A stretch of 64,000 bases of DNA, from positions 377,944-441,943 of the forward strand of contig NZ_JADPJH010000022.1 in NCBI RefSeq assembly GCF_023073315.1, given 5' to 3'. Shown in pieces: positions 16,726-23,763 of this stretch; within the stretch, counting starts at the first letter, position 1, and every line of letters starts with the position of its first letter. The stretch comes from Bradyrhizobium sp. 1. GTDB taxonomy: Bacteria > Pseudomonadota > Alphaproteobacteria > Rhizobiales > Xanthobacteraceae. The notes beneath the pieces were generated by a model. It was not told the origin of the DNA. It did no database searches and saw only the letters and a list, made by a program, of their open reading frames with translations. A program made the translations under genes and the position numbers.

Positions 16726-18336
16726 ATGACCGAAACCGACGTCGTCATCATCGGCGCTGGCCATAACGGCCTCACCTGCGCGGCCTATCTCGCGATGGCG
16801 GGCCTGCGCGTGCGCGTGGTCGAGCGCCGCAAGGTGGTCGGCGGTGCCGCGGTCACAGAGGAGTTTCATCCCGGGTTCAGGAATTCGGTCGCAGCCTATA
16901 CGGTGAGCCTGCTCAATCCGCAGGTGATCCGTGACCTCAAGCTCGCTGAACAGGGCCTGCGTGTCGTCGAACGGCGCGCCCAGAACTTCCTGCCCGCGCC
17001 GGATGGCAGCTATCTCCTCACCGGCGAGGGGCGGACGCAAGCGTCAGTCGCGCGGCTCAGCGCGCATGATGCCGAGGCGCTCGACAGCTTCTCGCGCGAG
17101 TTGGAAGACATCGCCGACGTGCTCAGGCAATTCGTGCTGCGCGCGCCGCCGAACCTGCTCGACGGTTTTGGCACGAACGCGATCCGCGAGGCCGTCAACG
17201 CATTGCAGAGCGCCAACATTCTGCGCGGCCTGACGCTGGAGCAAAGCCGCAGCCTGCTCGATCTCTTCACCCGCTCGGCCGGCGAGATGCTGGACGAGCG
17301 GTTCGAGCACGATCTGGTCAAGGCGCTGTTCGGCTTCGATGCCATCGTCGGCAACTATGCGAGCCCCTACGCGGCGGGGTCGGCCTATGTGATGCTGCAC
17401 CACGCCTTCGGCGAGGTGAACGGCAAGAAGGGCGTCTGGGGCCACGCCATCGGCGGCATGGGCGCGATCACGCAAGCCATGGCGCGCGCCGCGTGCGACA
17501 AGGGCGTTGCGATCGACACCGATGCGGGCGTGCGCGACGTCATCGTCGAGCGCGATCGCGCGGTCGGCGTCGTGCTGGAGAACGGCGAGATCATCCGCGC
17601 AAAGTATGTCGCGGCCAACGTCAATCCAAAACTGCTCTATACGCGGCTCATCGCGGCCGACGCCCTGCCGCAGAACTTCCTCGCCCGCATCCGGCACTGG
17701 AAGAACGGCTCCGGCACGTTCCGCATGAACGTGGCGCTGGACCGCCTGCCCTCCTTCACGGCGCTGCCAGGCGACGGCGATCATCTCTCCTCCGGCATCA
17801 TTTTGGCGCCGAGCCTCGGCTACATGGACCGCGCGTATCTCGATGCGCGCGCGCAGGGCTGGAGCCGAGAGCCCGTCGTGGAAATGCTGATTCCCTCGAC
17901 GCTCGACGACACGCTGGCGCCGGAAGGCAAGCACGTCGCGAGCCTGTTCTGCCAGCATGTCGCGCCCGAGCTTCCTGATGGAAAATCCTGGGACGACCAT
18001 CGCGACGAGGTCGCCGATCTCATGATCGCGATGGTGGACAAATACGCACCAGGTTTTGCGGCGAGCGTGCTCGGCCGCCAGATCCTCTCCCCGCTTGATC
18101 TCGAACGGCAGTTCGGCCTGTTAGGGGGCGACATTTTTCACGGCGCGCTGAGCTTGAACCAGCTGTTCTCGGCGCGGCCGATGCTGGGCCATGCCGATTA
18201 TCGCGGCCCCCTGAAGGGCCTCTATCATTGCGGCTCCGGCGCCCACCCCGGCGGCGGCGTCACCGGCGCCCCCGGCCACAACGCCGCGCAGGCGATCTTG
18301 CGGGATCACCGCTCGCTGTTCGGAAGCCGTGGATAG
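16726..18336 (+). CDS. FAD-dependent oxidoreductase, phytoene-desaturase-like
   Basis: This 536-residue flavoprotein carries the dinucleotide-binding motif VVIIGAGHNGLTCA at residues 6-19 and a C-terminal FAD-contact region typical of COG1233 (YHCGSGAHPGGGVTGAPGHNAA). This group includes carotenoid desaturases and eukaryotic PYROXD2-like proteins. No crt genes are adjacent, so a carotenoid role is not supported. The ATG at 16726 gives the usual short lead to the FAD motif; ATGs at 16699 and further up are possible. It is divergent from the MFS/spermidine-synthase-like gene. A TGTGGA-rich stretch begins at its stop codon. Confidence 0.85.
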   Translation: MTETDVVIIGAGHNGLTCAAYLAMAGLRVRVVERRKVVGGAAVTEEFHPGFRNSVAAYTVSLLNPQVIRDLKLAEQGLRVVERRAQNFLPAPDGSYLLTGEGRTQASVARLSAHDAEALDSFSRELEDIADVLRQFVLRAPPNLLDGFGTNAIREAVNALQSANILRGLTLEQSRSLLDLFTRSAGEMLDERFEHDLVKALFGFDAIVGNYASPYAAGSAYVMLHHAFGEVNGKKGVWGHAIGGMGAITQAMARAACDKGVAIDTDAGVRDVIVERDRAVGVVLENGEIIRAKYVAANVNPKLLYTRLIAADALPQNFLARIRHWKNGSGTFRMNVALDRLPSFTALPGDGDHLSSGIILAPSLGYMDRAYLDARAQGWSREPVVEMLIPSTLDDTLAPEGKHVASLFCQHVAPELPDGKSWDDHRDEVADLMIAMVDKYAPGFAASVLGRQILSPLDLERQFGLLGGDIFHGALSLNQLFSARPMLGHADYRGPLKGLYHCGSGAHPGGGVTGAPGHNAAQAILRDHRSLFGSRG

Positions 18337-18510
18337 GTCTGTGGACGGGCTGTGGACAGGCCTGTTGAAAGGCCTGTGGTCAGGCAGACGACATCTGCGC
18401 AAAACTGATCGGCACAGGCTGGGGAGAACCGGTGGAAAACAGCAGGGCAAGGAGCGGAGAAAGTCGGTGGATAATGCCCTTTGCAAAAGGGCGGACAACC
18501 TGTGGATTGC
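18328..18510. other. Cluster of TGTGGA-type repeats
   Basis: In about 180 bases starting at the oxidoreductase stop there are GTGGATAG (18329), CTGTGGAC (18339), CTGTGGAC (18350), CCTGTGGTC (18374), GGTGGATAATG (18467) and CCTGTGGATTG (18500). All lie in the same orientation. They resemble degenerate DnaA boxes (TGTGGATAA). The spacing is irregular, and no AT-rich unwinding element follows, so an origin is not claimed. Confidence 0.35.
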
Positions 18511-18540
18511 GACTGAGAACCGCACATCAAAAACGACTTC

Positions 18541-18570
18541 GCCCGCCAGGGGGCAATTCCCCGTGCGGGC
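18541..18570. terminator. GC-rich hairpin upstream of the pilin stop
   Basis: GCCCGC at 18541 pairs with GCGGGC at 18565, and inner GGGG/CCCC pairs across GCAATT. It could end transcripts from the oxidoreductase on the plus strand or from the pilin on the minus strand. No T-run is visible. Confidence 0.4.
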
Positions 18571-18631
18571 GATCGTCAGGTAACAGCAGCCTATGAAGAA
18601 ATCAGCCCCGCTGGGAAAAGGGACGCGGAAA

Positions 18632-18796
18632 TTACTTCAAAGAGGTGCTAATCGAACCGAACTTGTCGTTCAACGTGGTGCCCAGGCTGTTCACCACGGT
18701 GATGATCGCCAACGCGATACCGGCTGCGATCAGGCCGTATTCGATCGCCGTCGCACCTGATTCGTCGGACCAGAACTTCAAAACCATGCGCTTCAA
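18632..18796 (-). CDS. Flp family type IVb pilin
   Basis: This is a 54-residue prepilin. The leader MKRMVLKFWSDESG is followed by ATAIEYGLIAAGIALAII, the Flp motif with Glu at +5 of the mature protein, then a short polar tail ending TSLK. Cleavage is expected between Gly14 and Ala15. The start is read as TTG at 18796 because GGAGG lies exactly 6 bases before it. The ATG at 18787 lacks such a site, and a longer frame reaches 18820. The product would be the subunit of a tight-adherence pilus. No tad/cpa assembly genes are in the window, so this copy is an orphan. Confidence 0.85.
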   Translation of the reverse strand: MKRMVLKFWSDESGATAIEYGLIAAGIALAIITVVNSLGTTLNDKFGSISTSLK

Positions 18797-18946
18797 GACT
18801 CGCCTCCATTTCCATTCCAAGGTGTGTTGGTTGGTTCCAACATCCGTATATCTACGTGATACAACCTATGGTCGGGTTAATCCTGGAACTGCAAGTTATA
18901 CGAAAAAATGGGAACAAAAGTTCCCAAAATTGAACGTAATGGAACC

Positions 18947-19837
18947 ATGATGCAGCCTTCTCTCACCCATCGCGCCAGCTGTTCGATCGGGACCGAGGCG
19001 GCCGCCAAGCGTGTCGTCGACGTCCTCTCGGAAGTCTTTTTCGAGGACGATGCGGCAGTCGTCGCATTCGAGCGGCAGGACGGACAATGGGACGTCGCGC
19101 TGCATTTTGCTGAGGCGCCGGACCAGGAATTGCTGCGCGAACTTGTTGCAACTTCAGCAGGAAATGAGGTCGCCGGAACGCTTGCCTTCGACACGGTCGA
19201 GGCCAAGGACTGGGTCAAGGCCAGCCTGGAAGATCTCGTCCCGGTCCCCGCCGGACGTTTCGTCGTGCATGGCAGCCACGACCGCGACCGCATCGCGCCG
19301 AACAAGCTCAAGATCGAGATCGAGGCGGCGCTCGCCTTCGGCACCGGGCATCACGGCACCACCCGCGGTTGTTTACTGTTGCTTGACCATGTCCTGAAGA
19401 GTTCCCGCCCGAGGAACCTGCTCGACTTGGGCACCGGGACCGGCGTACTGGGGATCGCGGCGGCAAAGGCGCTGCATCGCGCGGTGCTGGCCTCCGACAT
19501 CGATCCGCTCTCGGTGCGCGTGGCGGCCGAGAACGCGGCGCTGAATGAAACAGGTCACCATGTTCGGGTGATCCGCGCCACCGGCTTCGCCGCGCCGGAT
19601 TTTGCGAGGTGTGGCCCGTTCGATCTGGTGCTGGCCAACATCCTTGCCAATCCGTTACGGCAGTTGGCGGGCCCGATGACGCGGCATCTCGCGCCGGGCG
19701 GGCGCGTCATCATCTCCGGCCTACTGACGCACCAGGCCCCCGCTGTGATCGCCGCCTACCGCGCGCGCGGCCTGGTGCCGCTGCGGCATCAGCGGATCGA
19801 GGGGTGGAGCAGTTTGTTGCTGCGGAAGGTTGGGTAA
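18947..19837 (+). CDS. prmA: Ribosomal protein L11 methyltransferase
   Basis: This ~296-residue methyltransferase trimethylates ribosomal protein L11 with S-adenosylmethionine. The methyltransferase domain shows LDLGTGTGVLGIAAAKA for cofactor binding and LANILANPL, the NxxxxP-type active-site loop. The acidic loop LASDIDPLSVRVA contacts the adenosine. The upstream region FGTGHHGTT is also characteristic of PrmA. Either ATG at 18947 or 18950 may be used; the frame reaches 18908. It is divergent from the pilin gene. The aminopeptidase P gene downstream is on the same strand but separated by a repeat and an opposing small gene. Confidence 0.9.
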   Translation: MMQPSLTHRASCSIGTEAAAKRVVDVLSEVFFEDDAAVVAFERQDGQWDVALHFAEAPDQELLRELVATSAGNEVAGTLAFDTVEAKDWVKASLEDLVPVPAGRFVVHGSHDRDRIAPNKLKIEIEAALAFGTGHHGTTRGCLLLLDHVLKSSRPRNLLDLGTGTGVLGIAAAKALHRAVLASDIDPLSVRVAAENAALNETGHHVRVIRATGFAAPDFARCGPFDLVLANILANPLRQLAGPMTRHLAPGGRVIISGLLTHQAPAVIAAYRARGLVPLRHQRIEGWSSLLLRKVG

Positions 19838-19847
19838 GGTGCCGTTG

Positions 19848-19957
19848 GGGTGGGTTAGCGTCAGCGTAACCCACCTCTTTAGTTTCCACGGTGACAGAAG
19901 TGGTGGGTTACGCCCAGCGGACTGCGCTCCGCGCCGCCGCTACGCTAACCCACCCTA
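19848..19957. repeat. GTGGGTTA interspersed palindrome
   Basis: The left part GTGGGTTAGCG...CGTAACCCAC (19850-19873) is itself an inverted repeat, and a second GTGGGTTACG and final CGCTAACCCAC repeat the motif, giving nested arms. It lies between prmA and the opposing small gene and probably belongs to a family of intergenic elements seen in rhizobial genomes. Confidence 0.65.
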
Positions 19958-19976
19958 CGACACCGCCATTGCCGCC

Positions 19977-20156
19977 TTACTCCGCCGGCTTCTCGTCCCG
20001 GCGCGTCGCGGGCTCGCTTTGCAATGCGCGCCTCGCGCGGCGCTCGGCGAAACGGTCGATCACCTGGCTGATGAGGCCGCGCGGCTTCTTGGGTAGCGCC
20101 GCGGCCGGGGCGCGGCGCGCCGGCGGCGAAATCTTCTCAAACGTGAACGCTGGCAT
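19977..20156 (-). CDS. Small basic protein, 59 residues
   Basis: A complete frame runs from ATG at 20156 to TAA at 19977. The product begins MPAFTFEKISPPARR, has a basic middle (PKKPRGLISQVIDRFAERRARRA) likely to form an amphipathic helix, and ends with a charged tail (TRRDEKPAE). No membrane segment or known domain is seen. The N-terminus resembles a small hypothetical protein I associate with Bradyrhizobium, though this cannot be verified here. It is divergent from the aminopeptidase P gene, and its stop lies 20 bases from the end of the GTGGGTTA palindrome. Confidence 0.65.
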   Translation of the reverse strand: MPAFTFEKISPPARRAPAAALPKKPRGLISQVIDRFAERRARRALQSEPATRRDEKPAE

Positions 20157-20341
20157 CGTGTGTCCCCTCGCCGTTGAGATGAACCACTTGCTCGAATTTC
20201 CCTGTTATCCGGACGAAGCGCAACTGCTGCATCCTGTACTCCACTCAATTCGGATGGAGCTTTTTCAAGCACAGTCCATGCCAGTTGCGACCTCAAATGC
20301 GTCTACATTGCGGACTGATCCTCATGATCCTAAACTGAGCC

Positions 20342-22171
20342 ATGTTCGAAGCACACTTCCAGACATTCGAGGAGCCCGAGGCCGGCGTCGCGTTGACGGC
20401 CCGCCTTGCCGCGCTCCGTGAAGAACTCGCCCGCCGCAAGCTGACCGGCTTCGTTGTTCCCCGCGCCGACCAGCAGCAGAATGAATATGTCCCCCCGTCG
20501 GAGGAGCGGCTCGCCTGGCTGACCGGCTTTACCGGCTCGGCGGGATTGGCTGTGGTGCTGACGCATGAAGCCGCGGTCTTCGTCGACGGCCGCTACACGA
20601 TCCAGGCGGCCAAGCAGGTCGACGCCAAGGCCTGGACGGTGGAATCGCTGATCGATCCGCCGCCGGAAAGCTGGGTCTCGGCGCACCTGAAAGCCGGCGA
20701 CCGCCTCGGATTTGATCCGTGGCTGCACACTTCTTCAGCAGCCGAGCGCCTCGCCGCCGCCTGCAACAAGGTTGGCGCCGAGCTGGTCGCGGTCGACAGC
20801 AATCCGGTCGACGTCACCTGGCAGGACCGGCCGCAGCCGCCGCTCGCCCCGGTCGCCGTGCACAGCCTGCAAAATGCCGGCGTCGCCGAGGCCGAGAAGC
20901 TGACGCAGATCAAGAGCGAGATCGGCAAGCTCGGGGTCGACGCGCTGGTCTTGTCCGATAGCCACGCCGTGGCCTGGACCTTCAACATCCGCGGCGCCGA
21001 CGTCGCACATACGCCGCTGCCGCTGTCCTATGCGCTGGTGCCGAAGGAGGGACGTCCGACCGTTTTCATCGACCACCGCAAACTCTCCAACCTCTCGCGC
21101 GACCATCTCGAGCAGTCCGCCGACGTGCGCGAGCCCGATGCGATGGCGCCGACGCTGATGGCGCTCGCCAAGAGCGGCGCGGCGATCGCGCTCGACAATG
21201 CCACCGCGGCCGACGCGCTCAGCCGGCTGATCGCGGGCGCCGGCGGCAAGCCGGTGCGCGGCAGCGATCCGATTGCGCTGCTCAAGGCGGTCAAGAACGC
21301 GACCGAGATCAAGGGCACGCAGACGGCGCATCGCCGCGATGCCGTGGCGCTGGCGCGCTTCCTCGCATGGATCGATCGCGAGGCGCCGAGCGGCAAGCTG
21401 ACCGAGATCGACGCGGTCGAGGCGCTCGAAACATTCCGCCGCGACACCGGCGCGCTGAAGGACGTCTCGTTCCCGACGATCTCCGGCACCGGCCCGAACG
21501 GCGCCATCGTGCACTACCGCGTCACCCGCAAGAGCAACCGGCGCATCGCGCCCGGCGATCTCCTGCTGATCGATTCCGGCGCGCAGTATGAAGACGGCAC
21601 CACCGACGTCACGCGGACGATGGCTATCGGCGAGCCGACGGCCGAGATGCGCGACCGCTTCACCCGCGTGCTGCGCGGCCATATCGCGATCGCGCGCGCG
21701 GTGTTCCCCGACGGCGCCAATGGCGCGCAGCTCGACACGCTGGCACGGCAATATCTCTGGGCCGCCGGCGTCGATTTCGAGCACGGCACCGGCCACGGCG
21801 TCGGCAGTTATCTCAGTGTGCATGAGGGACCGGCGCGGATCTCGAAACTCGGCACCACGCCGCTGAAGCGCGGCATGATCCTCTCCAACGAGCCCGGCTA
21901 TTACAAGACCGACGGCTTCGGCATCCGCATCGAGAACCTCGAGCTGGTGGTCGCCGCCGACATCAAGGGCGCCGAGAAGCCGATGAACGCGTTCGAGACG
22001 CTGACCCTGGCGCCGATCGATCGCCGGCTGATCGACGTCGCGATGCTGGGCAAGGACGAACTCGACTGGCTCAACGCCTACCACGCGCGCGTGAGGGCCG
22101 AGGTCGGGCCGGCGCTGGATGAGGCGACGAAGGCCTGGCTCGATCAGGCGACGGCAGAGCTGAAGGCGTAG
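20342..22171 (+). CDS. Xaa-Pro aminopeptidase (M24B, aminopeptidase P)
   Basis: This 609-residue metalloenzyme should remove N-terminal residues next to proline. It has the three-part layout of long aminopeptidase P: two creatinase-like N-terminal domains (about 1-310) and a C-terminal pita-bread fold. The metal ligands are visible as the two Asp in LLIDSGAQYEDGTTDVTRT, the His in HGTGHGVGSYL, and Glu in ILSNEPGYY and GIRIENLELV. No signal peptide is seen, so it is cytoplasmic. The ATG at 20342 is preceded by CTGAGCC rather than a strong ribosome site. A perfect hairpin lies 70 bases after its stop. Confidence 0.92.
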   Translation: MFEAHFQTFEEPEAGVALTARLAALREELARRKLTGFVVPRADQQQNEYVPPSEERLAWLTGFTGSAGLAVVLTHEAAVFVDGRYTIQAAKQVDAKAWTVESLIDPPPESWVSAHLKAGDRLGFDPWLHTSSAAERLAAACNKVGAELVAVDSNPVDVTWQDRPQPPLAPVAVHSLQNAGVAEAEKLTQIKSEIGKLGVDALVLSDSHAVAWTFNIRGADVAHTPLPLSYALVPKEGRPTVFIDHRKLSNLSRDHLEQSADVREPDAMAPTLMALAKSGAAIALDNATAADALSRLIAGAGGKPVRGSDPIALLKAVKNATEIKGTQTAHRRDAVALARFLAWIDREAPSGKLTEIDAVEALETFRRDTGALKDVSFPTISGTGPNGAIVHYRVTRKSNRRIAPGDLLLIDSGAQYEDGTTDVTRTMAIGEPTAEMRDRFTRVLRGHIAIARAVFPDGANGAQLDTLARQYLWAAGVDFEHGTGHGVGSYLSVHEGPARISKLGTTPLKRGMILSNEPGYYKTDGFGIRIENLELVVAADIKGAEKPMNAFETLTLAPIDRRLIDVAMLGKDELDWLNAYHARVRAEVGPALDEATKAWLDQATAELKA

Positions 22172-22240
22172 TGCGCATAGCGCCACGCGATTTGCGCAAG
22201 GCTCTTTCCCCACCTTAGCTGTCATGCCACGCGAAGGCGG

Positions 22241-22268
22241 GTCATCACCCGCTCTCGCGGGTGATGAC
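22241..22268. terminator. Perfect 12-bp hairpin
   Basis: The arms GTCATCACCCGC and GCGGGTGATGAC close on the tetraloop TCTC. It lies between the aminopeptidase P and exporter genes on the same strand and probably ends the first transcript. No T-run follows. Confidence 0.5.
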
Positions 22269-22434
22269 GGCGAGTTTGCGGCGCGAATATCGCGTCCCCT
22301 GCGCGCCCAATCGGTCGCCATCGCGCTGCTATTATAACCGTCCCGGAATCGGTATAGCCGCATTCCGAAACACCGATATCCGTCTTGCGCGAGCACGCTA
22401 CAGTCGGATTCGAATTTCGACGAGACGGACAATT

Positions 22435-23712
22435 ATGCACGGCATGATCAGCAAGCCGCCGGGAGCGGCCACCAACCTCGCGACCTCGCGGGTGGTGTTG
22501 CTGCTGCTGGTCGTCATGACCGGGATCGCGCCGATCTCGCTCTACATCCTGGTTCCGGCGCTGCCGGTGCTGGCCACGACATTCGGCAGCGACATCTCGA
22601 TCGCGCAGATGACGGTGTCGCTCTACATGGTCGGCATCGCGCTGTCGCAGATCATCATGGGGCCGCTGTCGGACAAATTCGGCCGACGCCCGGTGCTGCT
22701 TTCCGGCCTCGCACTGATGGTCGCCGCGAGCATCGCCTGCATCTTCGCGGAGACCCTGCCGCAACTGATCGCCGCGCGCTTCTTCCAGGCGCTCGGCGGC
22801 GCATCCGGCATGGTCGTGAGCCGCGCCATCATTCGCGACATCTATCCGCGCGAACGCGTCGCCTCGATGATCAGCCTCGTGATCGCAGCCCTGATGATCG
22901 GGCAGATGGTGTCGCCTCTCACCGGCGGCTTGATCGAGACCGCATTCGGCTGGCGGGCCATTTTCTACGCCGTCACGATCGGCGCGCTTGCGGTTGCAGT
23001 CGGCATCGCGATCGCGTTGCCGGAGACGCGTCGCAGCCGCGCAGCCGGCAGCGGCGGCTTTCGCGGTGACGTCGGCACCCTGATCAAGAGCCGGGCCTTC
23101 ATCGGCTATGTGATGTGCCAGGTGCTGGCCTCGCAAATCATCTTCACCTTCGCCGGCGGCGGTCCTTACATCGTCGTGACGCAAATGGGCCGGACCAGCG
23201 CCGAATACGGCGCGTGGTTCGCAACGACCGGCTTTGCATATCTCGTGGGCAATCTGCTCTGCGTGCGCTTTGCGCCCAGGCATTCGTTGGAGAAGCTGAT
23301 CTGGTTTGGGATTGGCCTGCAACTGTGCGGCAGCCTGCTGAACCTGCTCTGGAGTTTTAGCGGCTGGAACGAGGCACCAGGCTGGCTGTTCGGCACGCAG
23401 ATGATCGTGATGGTCGGCAATGCCTTCGTGATGGCGAACTCCGCCGCCGGCGCGATCAGCATCCGCCCCGAAGCAGCCGGCACCGCCTCGGGCGCGATGG
23501 GCTTTCTCCAGCAGGGCATCGGCGCGCTGATGTCGCAATTCGGCGCCTATCTCGGCGGCCACTCCGCGACAACGCTACCGCTGACATCCGCGGTGCTCGC
23601 GATCTCGCTGCTCTGCGCCTGCATGATGATCTTCGTCGTCCCCCGCCGCGAACTGGTGGTGAGCGAGGCGCTGATCGAGCAGGCCGAAGAGGAAGAGAGC
23701 GGGATGATGTGA
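22435..23712 (+). CDS. Bcr/CflA-type multidrug exporter (MFS)
   Basis: This 425-residue inner-membrane transporter has about 12 hydrophobic segments. The MFS loop 2-3 motif GPLSDKFGRRPV and the Bcr-type helix 4/5 motif RFFQALGGASGMVVSRAIIRD place it in the Bcr/CflA (DHA1) drug-exporter group, which uses the proton gradient. The C-terminus is short and acidic (EQAEEEES). The ATG at 22435 is taken as start with a weak GACGGA upstream; the frame is open earlier without homologous residues. It stands alone, converging on ligA. The substrate cannot be inferred. Confidence 0.88.
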   Translation: MHGMISKPPGAATNLATSRVVLLLLVVMTGIAPISLYILVPALPVLATTFGSDISIAQMTVSLYMVGIALSQIIMGPLSDKFGRRPVLLSGLALMVAASIACIFAETLPQLIAARFFQALGGASGMVVSRAIIRDIYPRERVASMISLVIAALMIGQMVSPLTGGLIETAFGWRAIFYAVTIGALAVAVGIAIALPETRRSRAAGSGGFRGDVGTLIKSRAFIGYVMCQVLASQIIFTFAGGGPYIVVTQMGRTSAEYGAWFATTGFAYLVGNLLCVRFAPRHSLEKLIWFGIGLQLCGSLLNLLWSFSGWNEAPGWLFGTQMIVMVGNAFVMANSAAGAISIRPEAAGTASGAMGFLQQGIGALMSQFGAYLGGHSATTLPLTSAVLAISLLCACMMIFVVPRRELVVSEALIEQAEEEESGMM

Positions 23713-23763
23713 GGGGCGGCTCGCTTTCTTCCTTCTCCCTTGTGGAAGAAGGGAAGAATCCGT

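Noticed and set aside
16726..18336. Carotenoid (phytoene) desaturase
   Set aside because: The fold matches COG1233 in general, but there are no crt genes nearby and no carotenoid-specific evidence.
18328..18510. Replication origin
   Set aside because: The TGTGGA elements are degenerate and irregularly spaced, no AT-rich unwinding stretch follows, and no origin-linked genes are adjacent.
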